A stretch of DNA of 64,000 bases from Pseudomonas fluorescens (GTDB taxonomy: Bacteria; Pseudomonadota; Gammaproteobacteria; Pseudomonadales; Pseudomonadaceae): positions 1 through 64,000 of the forward strand of contig NZ_CABVHU010000018.1 of assembly GCF_902497855.1 (NCBI RefSeq), given 5' to 3'. How positions within the stretch are numbered: the first letter of the stretch is position 1; each line of letters opens with the position of its first letter. The position numbers and the translations under genes are program-made. This document shows, piece by piece, positions 44,046 through 52,534 of this stretch. Below the pieces are notes generated by a model. The model did no database searches and was not told where the DNA came from. It saw only the letters and a program-made list of their open reading frames with translations.

Positions 44046-44075
44046 TTGGGTTGCTCCCCGCCATACCCCTATAAT
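44046..44075 (+). promoter_or_regulatory. Likely sigma-70 promoter of nadC
   Basis: A perfect TATAAT at 44070-44075 lies 28 bases before the nadC start. A weak TTGGGT -35 is 18 bases upstream of it. Confidence 0.55.
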
Positions 44076-44102
44076 CGAAGCACTTTGTTTGTGGAGTCCG
44101 TT

Positions 44103-44951
44103 ATGCCGAATCTACGTCTCGCCGATCTGACCGCCGAAATCGAAGCCAACGTGCGCCGTGCGTTGCGCGAAGACATCGGCAGCGGCGACATCACCGCACA
44201 GCTGATCCCGGCCGAACGTCTGGCCAAAGCCACCATCATCACTCGCGACGCAGCTGTCATTGCCGGCACCGCTTGGGTCGATGCGGTTTTCCTGCAACTG
44301 GACCCCCGGGTTGCCGTGCATTGGCAAGTGAGCGATGGCGAACGGGTCAAGCCCAATCAGGTGCTGTTCCACCTCGAAGGCCCGGCACGCTCGCTGCTGA
44401 GCGGCGAACGCAGCGCGTTGAACTTCCTGCAATTGCTTTCGGGGGTTGCCACCCGTGCGCAGGATCTGGCGGATTTCGTTGCCCAGACTCAGGTGAAACT
44501 GCTGGACACCCGCAAGACCCTGCCCGGGCTGCGCCTGGCCCAGAAGTACGCCGTGACCTGCGGTGGTTGCCACAATCACCGCATTGGCCTGTATGACGCC
44601 TTCCTGATCAAGGAAAACCATATCGCCGCCTGCGGGGGCATTCCCGAGGCCATCAACGCCGCGCACAAGATTGCCCCGGGCAAACCGGTGGAGATCGAAG
44701 TGGAAAGCCTGAGTGAGCTCAAGGAAGCGCTGGCGGCCGGTGCCGACATCATCATGCTCGATGAGTTGAGCCTGGATGACATGCGCGAAGCGGTGCGCCT
44801 GAACGGCGGCAAGGCCAAGCTGGAAGCCAGCGGCGGGATCAACGAAAGCACCCTGCTGCCGATTGCGCAGACCGGGGTGGATTACATTTCGATCGGCGCG
44901 ATGACCAAGGATGTGAAGGCAGTCGATCTGTCGATGCGGCTGAGCCTTTGA
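44103..44951 (+). CDS. nadC: Nicotinate-nucleotide pyrophosphorylase (quinolinate phosphoribosyltransferase)
   Basis: This 282-residue enzyme makes nicotinate mononucleotide from quinolinate and phosphoribosyl pyrophosphate in NAD synthesis. The substrate-binding blocks DTRKTLPGLR (near residues 138-147), GGCHNHRIGLYD (near 157-168) and EVESLSELKEAL (near 199) are intact. ATG 44103 has a GTGGAG site eight bases upstream; 19 codons of upstream open frame include the promoter TATAAT and are not coding. It is divergent from ampD. Confidence 0.96.
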   Translation: MPNLRLADLTAEIEANVRRALREDIGSGDITAQLIPAERLAKATIITRDAAVIAGTAWVDAVFLQLDPRVAVHWQVSDGERVKPNQVLFHLEGPARSLLSGERSALNFLQLLSGVATRAQDLADFVAQTQVKLLDTRKTLPGLRLAQKYAVTCGGCHNHRIGLYDAFLIKENHIAACGGIPEAINAAHKIAPGKPVEIEVESLSELKEALAAGADIIMLDELSLDDMREAVRLNGGKAKLEASGGINESTLLPIAQTGVDYISIGAMTKDVKAVDLSMRLSL

Positions 44952-44965
44952 TCCGCGAAGCAAAT

Positions 44966-45053
44966 CTGTAGGAGCCCGGCTTGCCGGCGATGGCGATCTC
45001 AAGGACGCTGCAAGGCTTGAGGCCGCCTTCGCTGGCAAGCCAGCTCCTACAGG
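44966..45053. repeat. REPIN after nadC
   Basis: The arms (AGGAGCCCGGCTTGCCGGCG and CGCTGGCAAGCCAGCTCC) are close to the CTGGCTTGCCAGC sub-type; the left arm is altered by paired changes. It ends one base before the stop codon of the next gene. Confidence 0.8.
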
Positions 45054-45054
45054 G

Positions 45055-45360
45055 TCAGACCACCAGGTTATTCATCTCGCAGTACTCTTCCCACTCGACG
45101 CCCAACACCTCGGCCGCCTCCTTGTGCAGCACCAGGCGCGCCGCCTCGAACTCTTCGGGGCTCGAGGTGTACTTGAGCGTCAGTTCCCAGGGCTGCAAGC
45201 CCTGGGATTCCGCTTCATCCTCGAACGCCCACTGGATCTGGTCTTTCTGATCATCGGCGGGCAAGTCCTTGATCTCTTCAGCGAGCTGGGGGGAGTCCAG
45301 CAAGTACTTTTTCAGCGCTTCTTCGTGCCGTGCTTCCTGGGTCAATTCTTTAACGGTCAT
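45055..45360 (-). CDS. Small conserved hypothetical protein (DUF6388-like)
   Basis: This is a 101-residue acidic, helical, soluble protein (EEALKKYL near residues 11-18, EAAEVLGVEWEEYCEM near the end). It resembles the pseudomonad DUF6388 family by memory; its function is unknown. ATG 45360 has a GAGAG site; the upstream frame to 45408 adds 16 residues without a better site. Its TGA abuts the REPIN. The tRNA-Thr gene is upstream on the same strand, separated by a terminator. Confidence 0.65.
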   Translation of the reverse strand: MTVKELTQEARHEEALKKYLLDSPQLAEEIKDLPADDQKDQIQWAFEDEAESQGLQPWELTLKYTSSPEEFEAARLVLHKEAAEVLGVEWEEYCEMNNLVV

Positions 45361-45423
45361 GGCGTTCTCTCTGATCTTGGGGAATGGAAGATGGATCTGG
45401 ATCATCAAGGATCTCTCTGACGC

Positions 45424-45447
45424 AAAAAAACCGCGTAAACCCGGTTT
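45424..45447 (-). terminator. Rho-independent terminator after tRNA-Thr
   Basis: On the minus strand AAACCG and CGGTTT form a stem around GGTTTACG, followed by TTTTTG. Confidence 0.75.
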
Positions 45448-45494
45448 ATCTGGCCTTCAGAACCATTCGGGATCATCTGAAAACAAAGTGTCGC

Positions 45495-45570
45495 TGGTGC
45501 CCGAGACAGGAATCGAACCTGCGACCTTCGCGTTACGAGTGCGCTGCTCTACCGGCTGAGCTACACGGGC
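45495..45570 (-). tRNA. tRNA-Thr (anticodon CGT)
   Basis: A 76-base cloverleaf starts GCCCGTG on the minus strand. The D-loop is AGCCGGTAGA, the anticodon loop is CTCGTAA (anticodon CGT), the T-arm is GGTTCGATTCC, and CCA is encoded at the 3' end. Confidence 0.95.
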
Positions 45571-45621
45571 GGTGGGCTAAACCTAGCACTGACCATGGAG
45601 TCAGGCAACTGACCGCGCTAC

Positions 45622-45719
45622 AAAGATCAAAAGATCGTCCGAACGCGGCCCGAGCCTGCGGCAGCTCCAATATAAGACCCTGTGCAGGAGCTGCCACAGG
45701 CTGCGATCTTTTGATCTTT
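45622..45719. repeat. Second-class inverted repeat (GATCTTTTGATC family)
   Basis: AAAGATCAAAAGATCG and CGATCTTTTGATCTTT are exact inverse arms. Each carries an adjoining CAGCCTGCGGCAGCTCC-type block. This differs from the REP arms elsewhere in the window and belongs to another repeat family common in P. fluorescens-group genomes. Confidence 0.75.
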
Positions 45720-45726
45720 CTGTGCA

Positions 45727-45766
45727 CAAAAAAATGCCCCACCGTTTTCACGGCGAGGCATTTTCC
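45727..45766 (-). terminator. Rho-independent terminator of pnp
   Basis: On the minus strand AAATGCCTCGCCGT pairs with ACGGTGGGGCATTT, followed by TTTTTG. Confidence 0.85.
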
Positions 45767-45798
45767 AGAACGTTGAAACGGTCAGGCGTGGGGAGTGA

Positions 45799-47904
45799 TT
45801 AAACGCCCGAAGCCTTGGCCGCCGCTACGTCTTTGATGGACAGCTTGATACGGCCGCGGTTGTCCACGTCCAGTACCAGTACTTCCACTTCCTGGCCTTC
45901 TTTGAGGATGTCGGTCACTTTCTCGACGCGAGCGTCGCTCAGCATCGAGATGTGAACCAGACCGTCCTTGCCAGGCAGGATGTTGACGAATGCGCCGAAG
46001 TCGACGATGCGCTCAACCTTGCCGACGTAGATCTTGCCGATCTCGGCTTCAGCGGTGATGCCCAGAACGCGCTGACGTGCTGCTTCAGCCGCTTCCTTGG
46101 TTTCGCCGAAGATCTTGATCGAGCCGTCGTCTTCGATGTCGATCGAAGCCTTGGTCTCTTCACAGATCGCACGAATGGTCGCGCCGCCTTTACCGATGAC
46201 ATCACGGATTTTGTCGGTGTCGATTTTCATCGCGATCATGGTCGGAGCGTTTTCCGACAGTTCGGTACGCGACTGGCCAATGATCTGGTTCATCTGACCG
46301 AGGATGTTCAGGCGCGCTTCCAGGGCTTGGCCCAGAGCGATCTCCATGATCTCTTCGGTGATGCCCTTGATCTTGATGTCCATCTGCAGCGCGGTCACGC
46401 CTTTGGCGGTACCGGCTACCTTGAAGTCCATGTCGCCCAGGTGGTCTTCGTCGCCCAGGATGTCGGTCAGGACGGCAAATTTCTCGCCTTCTTTAACCAG
46501 ACCCATGGCGATACCGGCAACCGGCGCCTTCATCGGCACACCGGCGTCCATCAGGGCCAGGGAAGCGCCGCAGACCGAAGCCATGGAGCTCGAACCGTTG
46601 GACTCGGTGATTTCCGACACCACACGGATGGTGTACGGGAACACGTCGGCAGCCGGCAGCATGGCCTGGATCGAACGACGGGCCAGACGGCCGTGACCGA
46701 TTTCGCGACGACCGGCGCCACCCATGCGACCACACTCGCCTACCGAGAACGGAGGGAAGTTGTAGTGCAGCATGAACGGGTCTTTTTTCTCGCCTTCCAG
46801 GGTGTCCAGCAGCTGTGCGTCACGGGCGGTGCCCAGTGTTGCAACAACCAGGGCCTGGGTTTCGCCACGGGTGAACAGCGCCGAACCGTGGGTCTTCGGC
46901 AGAACACCCACTTCGATGTTCAGCGGACGAACGGTGCGGGTGTCGCGACCGTCGATACGTGGCTTGCCGTTCACGATGTTTTCGCGAACGGTGCGGTATT
47001 CTATTTCACCGAAAGCCGCTTTGACTTCGGCGGAAGTCGGCTGGCCTTCTTGGCCGGACAGGCTGGCAACCACCTGGTCTTTCAGCTCGCCCAGACGTGC
47101 ATAACGGTCAGCTTTGACAGTGATGGTGTAAGCCTGGGAAATCGCGTCGCCGAACTCGGCACGGATAGCGCCCAGCAGTGCGCTGGCTTCTGGCTGTGGA
47201 GCCCAGGCCCAGGTTGGCTTGGCGGCTTCGGCAGCCAGTTCCTTGACAGCGTTGATCACGACCTGGAATTCGTCTTGAGCGAACAGTACCGCGCCCAGCA
47301 TCTGGTCTTCGGTCAGCTCTTTGGCTTCCGATTCAACCATCAGCACGGCGTCGGCGGTACCGGCAACGACCATGTCCAGGCTCGAGGCTTTCAGCTGTTC
47401 GTAAGTCGGGTTCAGCAGGTAACCGGTGCTTTCGTGGAACGCAACGCGGGCAGCGCCGATCGGGCCATCGAAAGGAATGCCGGAGATGGCCAGGGCCGCC
47501 GAAGTACCGATCATCGCAGCGATGTCCGGATCGGTCTTCTTGCTGGTGGAAACAACGGTGCAGACAACCTGCACTTCGTTCATGAAGCCTTCTGGGAACA
47601 GCGGACGGATCGGACGGTCGATCAGTCGGGAAGTCAGGGTTTCTTTCTCGGAAGGACGGCCTTCACGCTTGAAGAAACCGCCAGGGATCTTACCGGCAGC
47701 GTAAGTCTTTTCCTGGTAGTGAACGGACAGAGGGAAGAAGCCCTTGCCTGGATCGGCTTGCTTGGCGCCGACCACAGTCACCAACACGCTGACGTCGTCG
47801 TCAACGGTGACCAATACTGCGCCGGAGGCCTGACGGGCGATACGGCCAGTCTCGAGGGTAACGGTCGACTGACCGAACTGGAATTTTTTGATAACCGGGT
47901 TCAC
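45799..47904 (-). CDS. pnp: Polynucleotide phosphorylase
   Basis: This 701-residue 3'-5' phosphorolytic RNase is a degradosome core enzyme. Two RNase PH domains (about 1-215 and 315-545) flank an alpha-helical linker. A KH domain follows (DKIRDVIGKGGATIRAI in pieces near 560-577), then S1 (near 620-690). It is last in the nusA-infB operon, behind rpsO. The leader between rpsO and pnp contains a hairpin at 48043-48065 that could be an RNase III site for autoregulation, as is known in E. coli. Confidence 0.97.
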   Translation of the reverse strand: MNPVIKKFQFGQSTVTLETGRIARQASGAVLVTVDDDVSVLVTVVGAKQADPGKGFFPLSVHYQEKTYAAGKIPGGFFKREGRPSEKETLTSRLIDRPIRPLFPEGFMNEVQVVCTVVSTSKKTDPDIAAMIGTSAALAISGIPFDGPIGAARVAFHESTGYLLNPTYEQLKASSLDMVVAGTADAVLMVESEAKELTEDQMLGAVLFAQDEFQVVINAVKELAAEAAKPTWAWAPQPEASALLGAIRAEFGDAISQAYTITVKADRYARLGELKDQVVASLSGQEGQPTSAEVKAAFGEIEYRTVRENIVNGKPRIDGRDTRTVRPLNIEVGVLPKTHGSALFTRGETQALVVATLGTARDAQLLDTLEGEKKDPFMLHYNFPPFSVGECGRMGGAGRREIGHGRLARRSIQAMLPAADVFPYTIRVVSEITESNGSSSMASVCGASLALMDAGVPMKAPVAGIAMGLVKEGEKFAVLTDILGDEDHLGDMDFKVAGTAKGVTALQMDIKIKGITEEIMEIALGQALEARLNILGQMNQIIGQSRTELSENAPTMIAMKIDTDKIRDVIGKGGATIRAICEETKASIDIEDDGSIKIFGETKEAAEAARQRVLGITAEAEIGKIYVGKVERIVDFGAFVNILPGKDGLVHISMLSDARVEKVTDILKEGQEVEVLVLDVDNRGRIKLSIKDVAAAKASGV

Positions 47905-48042
47905 GGTGTCCTACCTTCTTTTGTGGCTCTTGGGGAACTTGTCTTCTTGCGAAATTCTTGGGCAATGCCGGGAATCGGCCCAACGCCTGTCCAGGGTAAA
48001 ACGTTGTATCCAGATAAAACTTGAGGCTGGGAGCCTGCCATC

Positions 48043-48065
48043 CGCCAGCGGGAAACCCGCTGACG
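48043..48065 (-). other. Hairpin in the rpsO-pnp intergenic leader
   Basis: On the minus strand CGTCAGCGGG and CCCGCTGGCG form a 10-bp stem with one mismatch around a three-base loop. A matching position in E. coli is the RNase III site controlling pnp. The function here is by analogy. Confidence 0.55.
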
Positions 48066-48100
48066 CACGACAAACAACCAACCTCTAGCGCAATCGCTGA

Positions 48101-48370
48101 TTAGCGACGCAGACCCAGGCGACCGATCAGAGTCTGATAGCGACCCAGTTCCTTGCCTTTCAGGTAGTCCAGCAGCTTGCGACGCTGGTTTACCATGCGG
48201 ATCAGACCACGACGGGAGTGGTGATCTTTACCGTTGGCCTTGAAGTGACCTTGCAGTTTGTTGATGTTGGCGGTCAGCAGTGCAACTTGCACCTCTGGCG
48301 AACCAGTGTCACCAACAGCTTGCTGGTAGTCAGCTACGATTTGAGCTTTTTCTTGAACGTCGAGAGCCAT
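48101..48370 (-). CDS. rpsO: 30S ribosomal protein S15
   Basis: This 89-residue S15 binds the central domain of 16S rRNA early in 30S assembly. It has the invariant blocks DTGSPEVQ and DHHSRRGL, and its length is exactly the family norm. It sits between truB and pnp, the standard order. A hairpin in the leader (AAACTGTTT with AAACAGTTT, 48391-48413) may relate to autoregulation, which in E. coli involves S15 binding its own message; the sequence here does not prove this. Confidence 0.98.
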   Translation of the reverse strand: MALDVQEKAQIVADYQQAVGDTGSPEVQVALLTANINKLQGHFKANGKDHHSRRGLIRMVNQRRKLLDYLKGKELGRYQTLIGRLGLRR

Positions 48371-48487
48371 GAGGCAATCCTTTTATCAGGAAACTGTTTC
48401 AGAAAAACAGTTTCAACAGGCCAGGGACAAATCCCTGTATCTAAAAATGAGTAGTGACCGTGCCTGTTGACAGCCACCCTCGTTCGG

Positions 48488-49405
48488 TCATTCTGACCGA
48501 ATCAGTCGACGTGGCGCGATGCGCCCGTCTTCGCTCACTTCACCGATACCGATGAAGCGACCATTGTGATCCTGTACCCGCACCATGCCGAACTTCGGAG
48601 CATCCGGGGCACGTACCGGCTGGCCGTTGAGCCAGTAGAACGCGCTCGCTTCCGAGAACTGCAGCAGAGGCCAATCCAGCAGGCCGCTGTCCGATGGCAT
48701 CAGGAAGCGATCGACCGCTTCATTGCCGCCTTCGGCATGCACCGCTTCCAGCTCTTCGAGCGTCACTGTCTGCGCCAGGGTGAATGGCCCGGCCTGGGTA
48801 CGTCGCAGTTCTGCAACGTAGGCGCCACAACCGAGTTGCTCACCAATATCCTCTACAAGAGTGCGGATATAGGTGCCTTTAGTGCAATCCACCGCCAGCC
48901 GCGCAGTATCACCTTCGAAGGCCAGTAATTCCAAGCGCGTAATAGTAACAGAACGCGGTTCGCGCTCCACTACTTCGCCTGCACGGGCCAGCTTGTACAG
49001 GGGTTGGCCATCACGCTTGAGCGCCGAGTACATCGGCGGTATCTGACTGATTTGACCGCGAAAATTGGGCAGCACCGCTTCGACATCGGATCGACCAACG
49101 GTCACCGGACGCTCCTGCAAAACTTCGCCCTCGGCGTCCGCCGTGGTCGTGGTTTTGCCCAGTTGCGCCAGGGTTTCGTAACCCTTGTCGGAATCAAGCA
49201 GGTATTGCGAGAACTTGGTGGCCTCGCCGAAGCACAACGGCAACACGCCGGTGGCCAGCGGATCGAGACTGCCGGTGTGCCCGGCCTTCTCGGCGTTCAG
49301 CAGCCAGCGAACCTTCTGCAACGCGGCGTTGGAGGTAAACCCCAGCGGTTTGTCGAGCAGAATGATGCCACTGACGTTACGACGGATGCGTTTGACCTGA
49401 GCCAC
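48488..49405 (-). CDS. truB: tRNA pseudouridine-55 synthase
   Basis: This 305-residue enzyme makes pseudouridine 55 in the T-loop of tRNAs. The catalytic aspartate is in HTGSLDPLATGVLP near residue 48. The tRNA-binding block and a C-terminal PUA-like domain follow (about 250-305). It is spaced three bases after rbfA, within the nusA operon. The length is usual. Confidence 0.97.
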   Translation of the reverse strand: MAQVKRIRRNVSGIILLDKPLGFTSNAALQKVRWLLNAEKAGHTGSLDPLATGVLPLCFGEATKFSQYLLDSDKGYETLAQLGKTTTTADAEGEVLQERPVTVGRSDVEAVLPNFRGQISQIPPMYSALKRDGQPLYKLARAGEVVEREPRSVTITRLELLAFEGDTARLAVDCTKGTYIRTLVEDIGEQLGCGAYVAELRRTQAGPFTLAQTVTLEELEAVHAEGGNEAVDRFLMPSDSGLLDWPLLQFSEASAFYWLNGQPVRAPDAPKFGMVRVQDHNGRFIGIGEVSEDGRIAPRRLIRSE

Positions 49406-49408
49406 CGA

Positions 49409-49810
49409 TTACTCCTTGGCGTCTTCGGGTTCAGCGGCTACCGGGCGCTGACTGTCTTCAGCCACCGCACGCTCGATCAGGGCCGACAGGTGCGCGCCAC
49501 GCACGACGCTTTCGTCGTAGTGGAAGTGCAACTGTGGAACGCTGCGCAACTTCATCTCGCGGGCCAACTGCATGCGCAGGAAACCGGCGGCGGAGTTGAG
49601 CACCTTGATGCTTTGCGCGATGTCGTCGCTGTTGTCCTGGCCCATCACGGTGATGAAGATCTTGGCGTGACCGACGTCACGACTGACTTCAACGGCGGTA
49701 ATGGTGACCAGGCCGACGCGCGGGTCTTTGACTTCACGACGGATCAGCTGTGCCAGCTCACGCTGCATCTGATCGCCGATACGTTGGGTACGGCTGTATT
49801 CTTTTGCCAT
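49409..49810 (-). CDS. rbfA: 30S ribosome-binding factor A
   Basis: This 133-residue KH-like assembly factor binds the 30S subunit and helps process the 16S 5' end. It has the SRTQRIGDQMQREL opening and a short acidic C-terminal tail (AAEPEDAKE). It lies 159 bases after infB in the same direction. A strong hairpin in that gap (49864-49898) may attenuate the distal part of the operon. Confidence 0.96.
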   Translation of the reverse strand: MAKEYSRTQRIGDQMQRELAQLIRREVKDPRVGLVTITAVEVSRDVGHAKIFITVMGQDNSDDIAQSIKVLNSAAGFLRMQLAREMKLRSVPQLHFHYDESVVRGAHLSALIERAVAEDSQRPVAAEPEDAKE

Positions 49811-49863
49811 GTCTTGTTACCTGTTACTGCCCCACGGTGAAACCCGAAGGGTCTGAAAGCGGC

Positions 49864-49898
49864 AAACGCCCGGCCTGACAAAAGCCAGACCGGGCGTT
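49864..49898 (-). terminator. Possible attenuator hairpin between infB and rbfA
   Basis: AACGCCCGGTCTGGC and GCCAGG-CCGGGCGTT are a long inverted pair around TTTTGT on the minus strand, followed by only two or three T. It is weak as a terminator, but very stable. Confidence 0.5.
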
Positions 49899-49969
49899 GC
49901 GTTTAGAGTCCTGACGCTGTGCCGCGCATTTGCATGCGGCGGCTCACCGTGGCCCTTGAAGTGCGCGAG

Positions 49970-52507
49970 TCAGAGGCTGCGAGCAACCTGAACCTTCTCG
50001 TAGACTTCGATCTTGTCGCCAGGCTTGACGTCGTTGTAGCTCTTGACGCCAATACCGCATTCCATGCCGGCACGTACTTCGGAAGCGTCATCCTTGAAGC
50101 GGCGCAGGGATTCCAGCTCGCCTTCGAAGATAACGATGTCTTCACGCAGCACACGGATTGGACGGTTACGGTGCAAAACACCTTCGATAACCATGCAACC
50201 GGCGATCGCGCCGAACTTCGGCGAACGGAACACGTCACGCACTTCAGCGATACCCAGGATGTTCTCGCGAACATCGCTGCCCAGCATACCGGTGAGGGCT
50301 TTCTTGACGTCTTCGATGATGTCGTAGATCACGTTGTAGTAACGCATATCCAGGCCTTCCTGCTCGACGATCTTGCGAGCGCCAGCATCGGCACGCACGT
50401 TGAAGCCGAACAGTACAGCGTTGGAGGCCAGTGCCAGGTTGGCGTCGGACTCGGTGATACCACCGACACCGCCACCGACCACGCGCACTTGCACTTCGTC
50501 GTTACCCAGGCCGTTCAAGGCACCGTTCAACGCTTCCAGCGAACCACGGACGTCGGATTTGAGGACGATGTTAAGCGTCTTCTTCTCTGCCTGACCCATG
50601 TTTTCGAAGATGTTTTCCAGCTTGCCGGCGTGAGCGCGAGCCAGTTTGACTTCGCGGAACTTGCCTTGACGGAACAGAGCCACTTCACGGGCTTTCTTCT
50701 CGTCCGACAGCACGCTCATCTCGTCGCCAGCGTCCGGGGTACCGTCCAGGCCGAGGATCTCGACAGGGATGGAAGGACCGGCTTCCTTGATTGGCTTGCC
50801 GTTCTCATCGAGCATGGCACGTACACGGCCATAGTTCGAACCGACCAGCACCATGTCGCCTTGGCGCAGGGTACCGTCTTGAACCAGAACGGTAGCCACC
50901 GGGCCACGACCTTTGTCGAGACGCGATTCAACCACGACGCCACGACCTGGAGCCGAAGGCGTTGCTTTCAATTCCAGAACTTCAGCTTGCAGCAGAACAG
51001 CTTCGAGCAACTCGTCCACGCCAGTACCGACTTTCGCCGAAACCGATACGAACGGGGTGTCACCGCCCCACTCTTCTGACGTCACGCCGTGAACCGACAG
51101 TTCGCTACGGATGCGATCGAGATCGGCGCCCGGCTTGTCGATTTTGTTCACTGCAACCACCAGTGGAACACCAGCGGCCTTGGCGTGCTGGACAGCTTCA
51201 ATGGTCTGCGGCATCACGCCGTCGTCCGCTGCAACTACCAGGATCACGATGTCGGTCGCCTTGGCACCACGGGCACGCATTGCGGTAAACGCGGCGTGAC
51301 CAGGGGTGTCGAGGAAGGTGACCATGCCGCGCTCGGTTTCAACGTGGTACGCACCGATGTGCTGGGTGATCCCGCCGGCTTCGCCAGCAGCTACCTTGGC
51401 ACGACGGATGTAGTCGAGCAGCGAAGTCTTACCATGGTCAACGTGGCCCATTACGGTCACAACTGGCGCACGGGAGAACGTCTCACCTTCAAACTTCAAG
51501 GACTCGGCCAGGGAATCTTCCAGGGCGGTGTCGCTGACCAGGGTCACTTTGTGGCCCAGTTCTTCGGCTACCAGCTGAGCAGTTTCCTGATCAAGCACCT
51601 GGTTGATGGTCGCTGGAGTACCCAGTTTGAACATGAACTTGATGATTTCAGCAGCCTTGACCGACATCTGCTGGGCGAGATCGCCAACAGTGATGGTCTC
51701 GCCGATCTGCACATCACGCACGACAGGGCCGGTTGGGCTCTGGAAACCGTGAGCGTTGCGTTTCTTCAGCTTGGCCTTGCCGCGACCACCACGACGGAAG
51801 CCATCGCTTTCTTCGTCGGTAGTACGTGGGGCAACGCGTGGAGCAGGCGCTTTTTCCTTGACCGAAGCACGATGCGGAGCGTTTTTGCGCTCGCCATCGC
51901 CACTGCCACGGCGACTGTTATCGTCGGCACGTGGTTTGTCCGGACGGCGCTGTTCGTTCTGCTTGTTGCGAACGTCAGCAGACGGCGCTGGAGCAGCGGC
52001 GACAACCGGCGCGCTTTCGCGTACAGGTTCGGCAACTGAAGCAGGTGCTGCAGGTGCTGCAACGGCGTTGCCAGTAGCGGTTTGCGCAGCAGCTGGCTGG
52101 CGACGCGCTTCTTCTTCGGCGCGACGCTTGGCTTCTTCTTCAGCCTTCTGACGAGCAGCATTTTCTACTGCGCGACGTTCATCCTGTTCGCGTTTGCGCT
52201 CGGCTTCGATTTCTTCCGGGCTGCGCTGTACGAAGACTTTCTTCTTGCGCACTTCAACGCTGATGCTTTTGCTGCCAGCAACACGCAGGGTGCTGGTAGT
52301 TTTGCGCTGCAATGTAATCTTGCGCGGTTCTTCCACTTTCGCCTTGTGGCTGCTTTTCAAGTGAGTCAGCAAAGACTGCTTCTCACTATCGCTCACACCT
52401 TCATCGGCGGCGGTGTGCGGCAGACCAGCCTCACGCATCTGCTGCAACAGGCGCTCTACCGGTGTTTTGACCTCATCGGCCAGTTGTTTCACCGTGACTT
52501 GCGTCAT
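49970..52507 (-). CDS. infB: Translation initiation factor IF-2
   Basis: This 845-residue GTPase delivers initiator tRNA to the ribosome. N-terminal IF2_N domains (1-60) are followed by a long charged, proline/alanine/arginine linker (about 90-265). The G domain has GHVDHGKTSLLD (G1, near 352) and DTPGHAAF (G3, near 398). Domains II-IV continue to the C-terminus. It starts 27 bases after nusA. The long linker is normal for proteobacterial IF-2. Confidence 0.97.
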   Translation of the reverse strand: MTQVTVKQLADEVKTPVERLLQQMREAGLPHTAADEGVSDSEKQSLLTHLKSSHKAKVEEPRKITLQRKTTSTLRVAGSKSISVEVRKKKVFVQRSPEEIEAERKREQDERRAVENAARQKAEEEAKRRAEEEARRQPAAAQTATGNAVAAPAAPASVAEPVRESAPVVAAAPAPSADVRNKQNEQRRPDKPRADDNSRRGSGDGERKNAPHRASVKEKAPAPRVAPRTTDEESDGFRRGGRGKAKLKKRNAHGFQSPTGPVVRDVQIGETITVGDLAQQMSVKAAEIIKFMFKLGTPATINQVLDQETAQLVAEELGHKVTLVSDTALEDSLAESLKFEGETFSRAPVVTVMGHVDHGKTSLLDYIRRAKVAAGEAGGITQHIGAYHVETERGMVTFLDTPGHAAFTAMRARGAKATDIVILVVAADDGVMPQTIEAVQHAKAAGVPLVVAVNKIDKPGADLDRIRSELSVHGVTSEEWGGDTPFVSVSAKVGTGVDELLEAVLLQAEVLELKATPSAPGRGVVVESRLDKGRGPVATVLVQDGTLRQGDMVLVGSNYGRVRAMLDENGKPIKEAGPSIPVEILGLDGTPDAGDEMSVLSDEKKAREVALFRQGKFREVKLARAHAGKLENIFENMGQAEKKTLNIVLKSDVRGSLEALNGALNGLGNDEVQVRVVGGGVGGITESDANLALASNAVLFGFNVRADAGARKIVEQEGLDMRYYNVIYDIIEDVKKALTGMLGSDVRENILGIAEVRDVFRSPKFGAIAGCMVIEGVLHRNRPIRVLREDIVIFEGELESLRRFKDDASEVRAGMECGIGVKSYNDVKPGDKIEVYEKVQVARSL

Positions 52508-52534
52508 GCACTTCTCTCCTCAGGCCGCGCCTAA

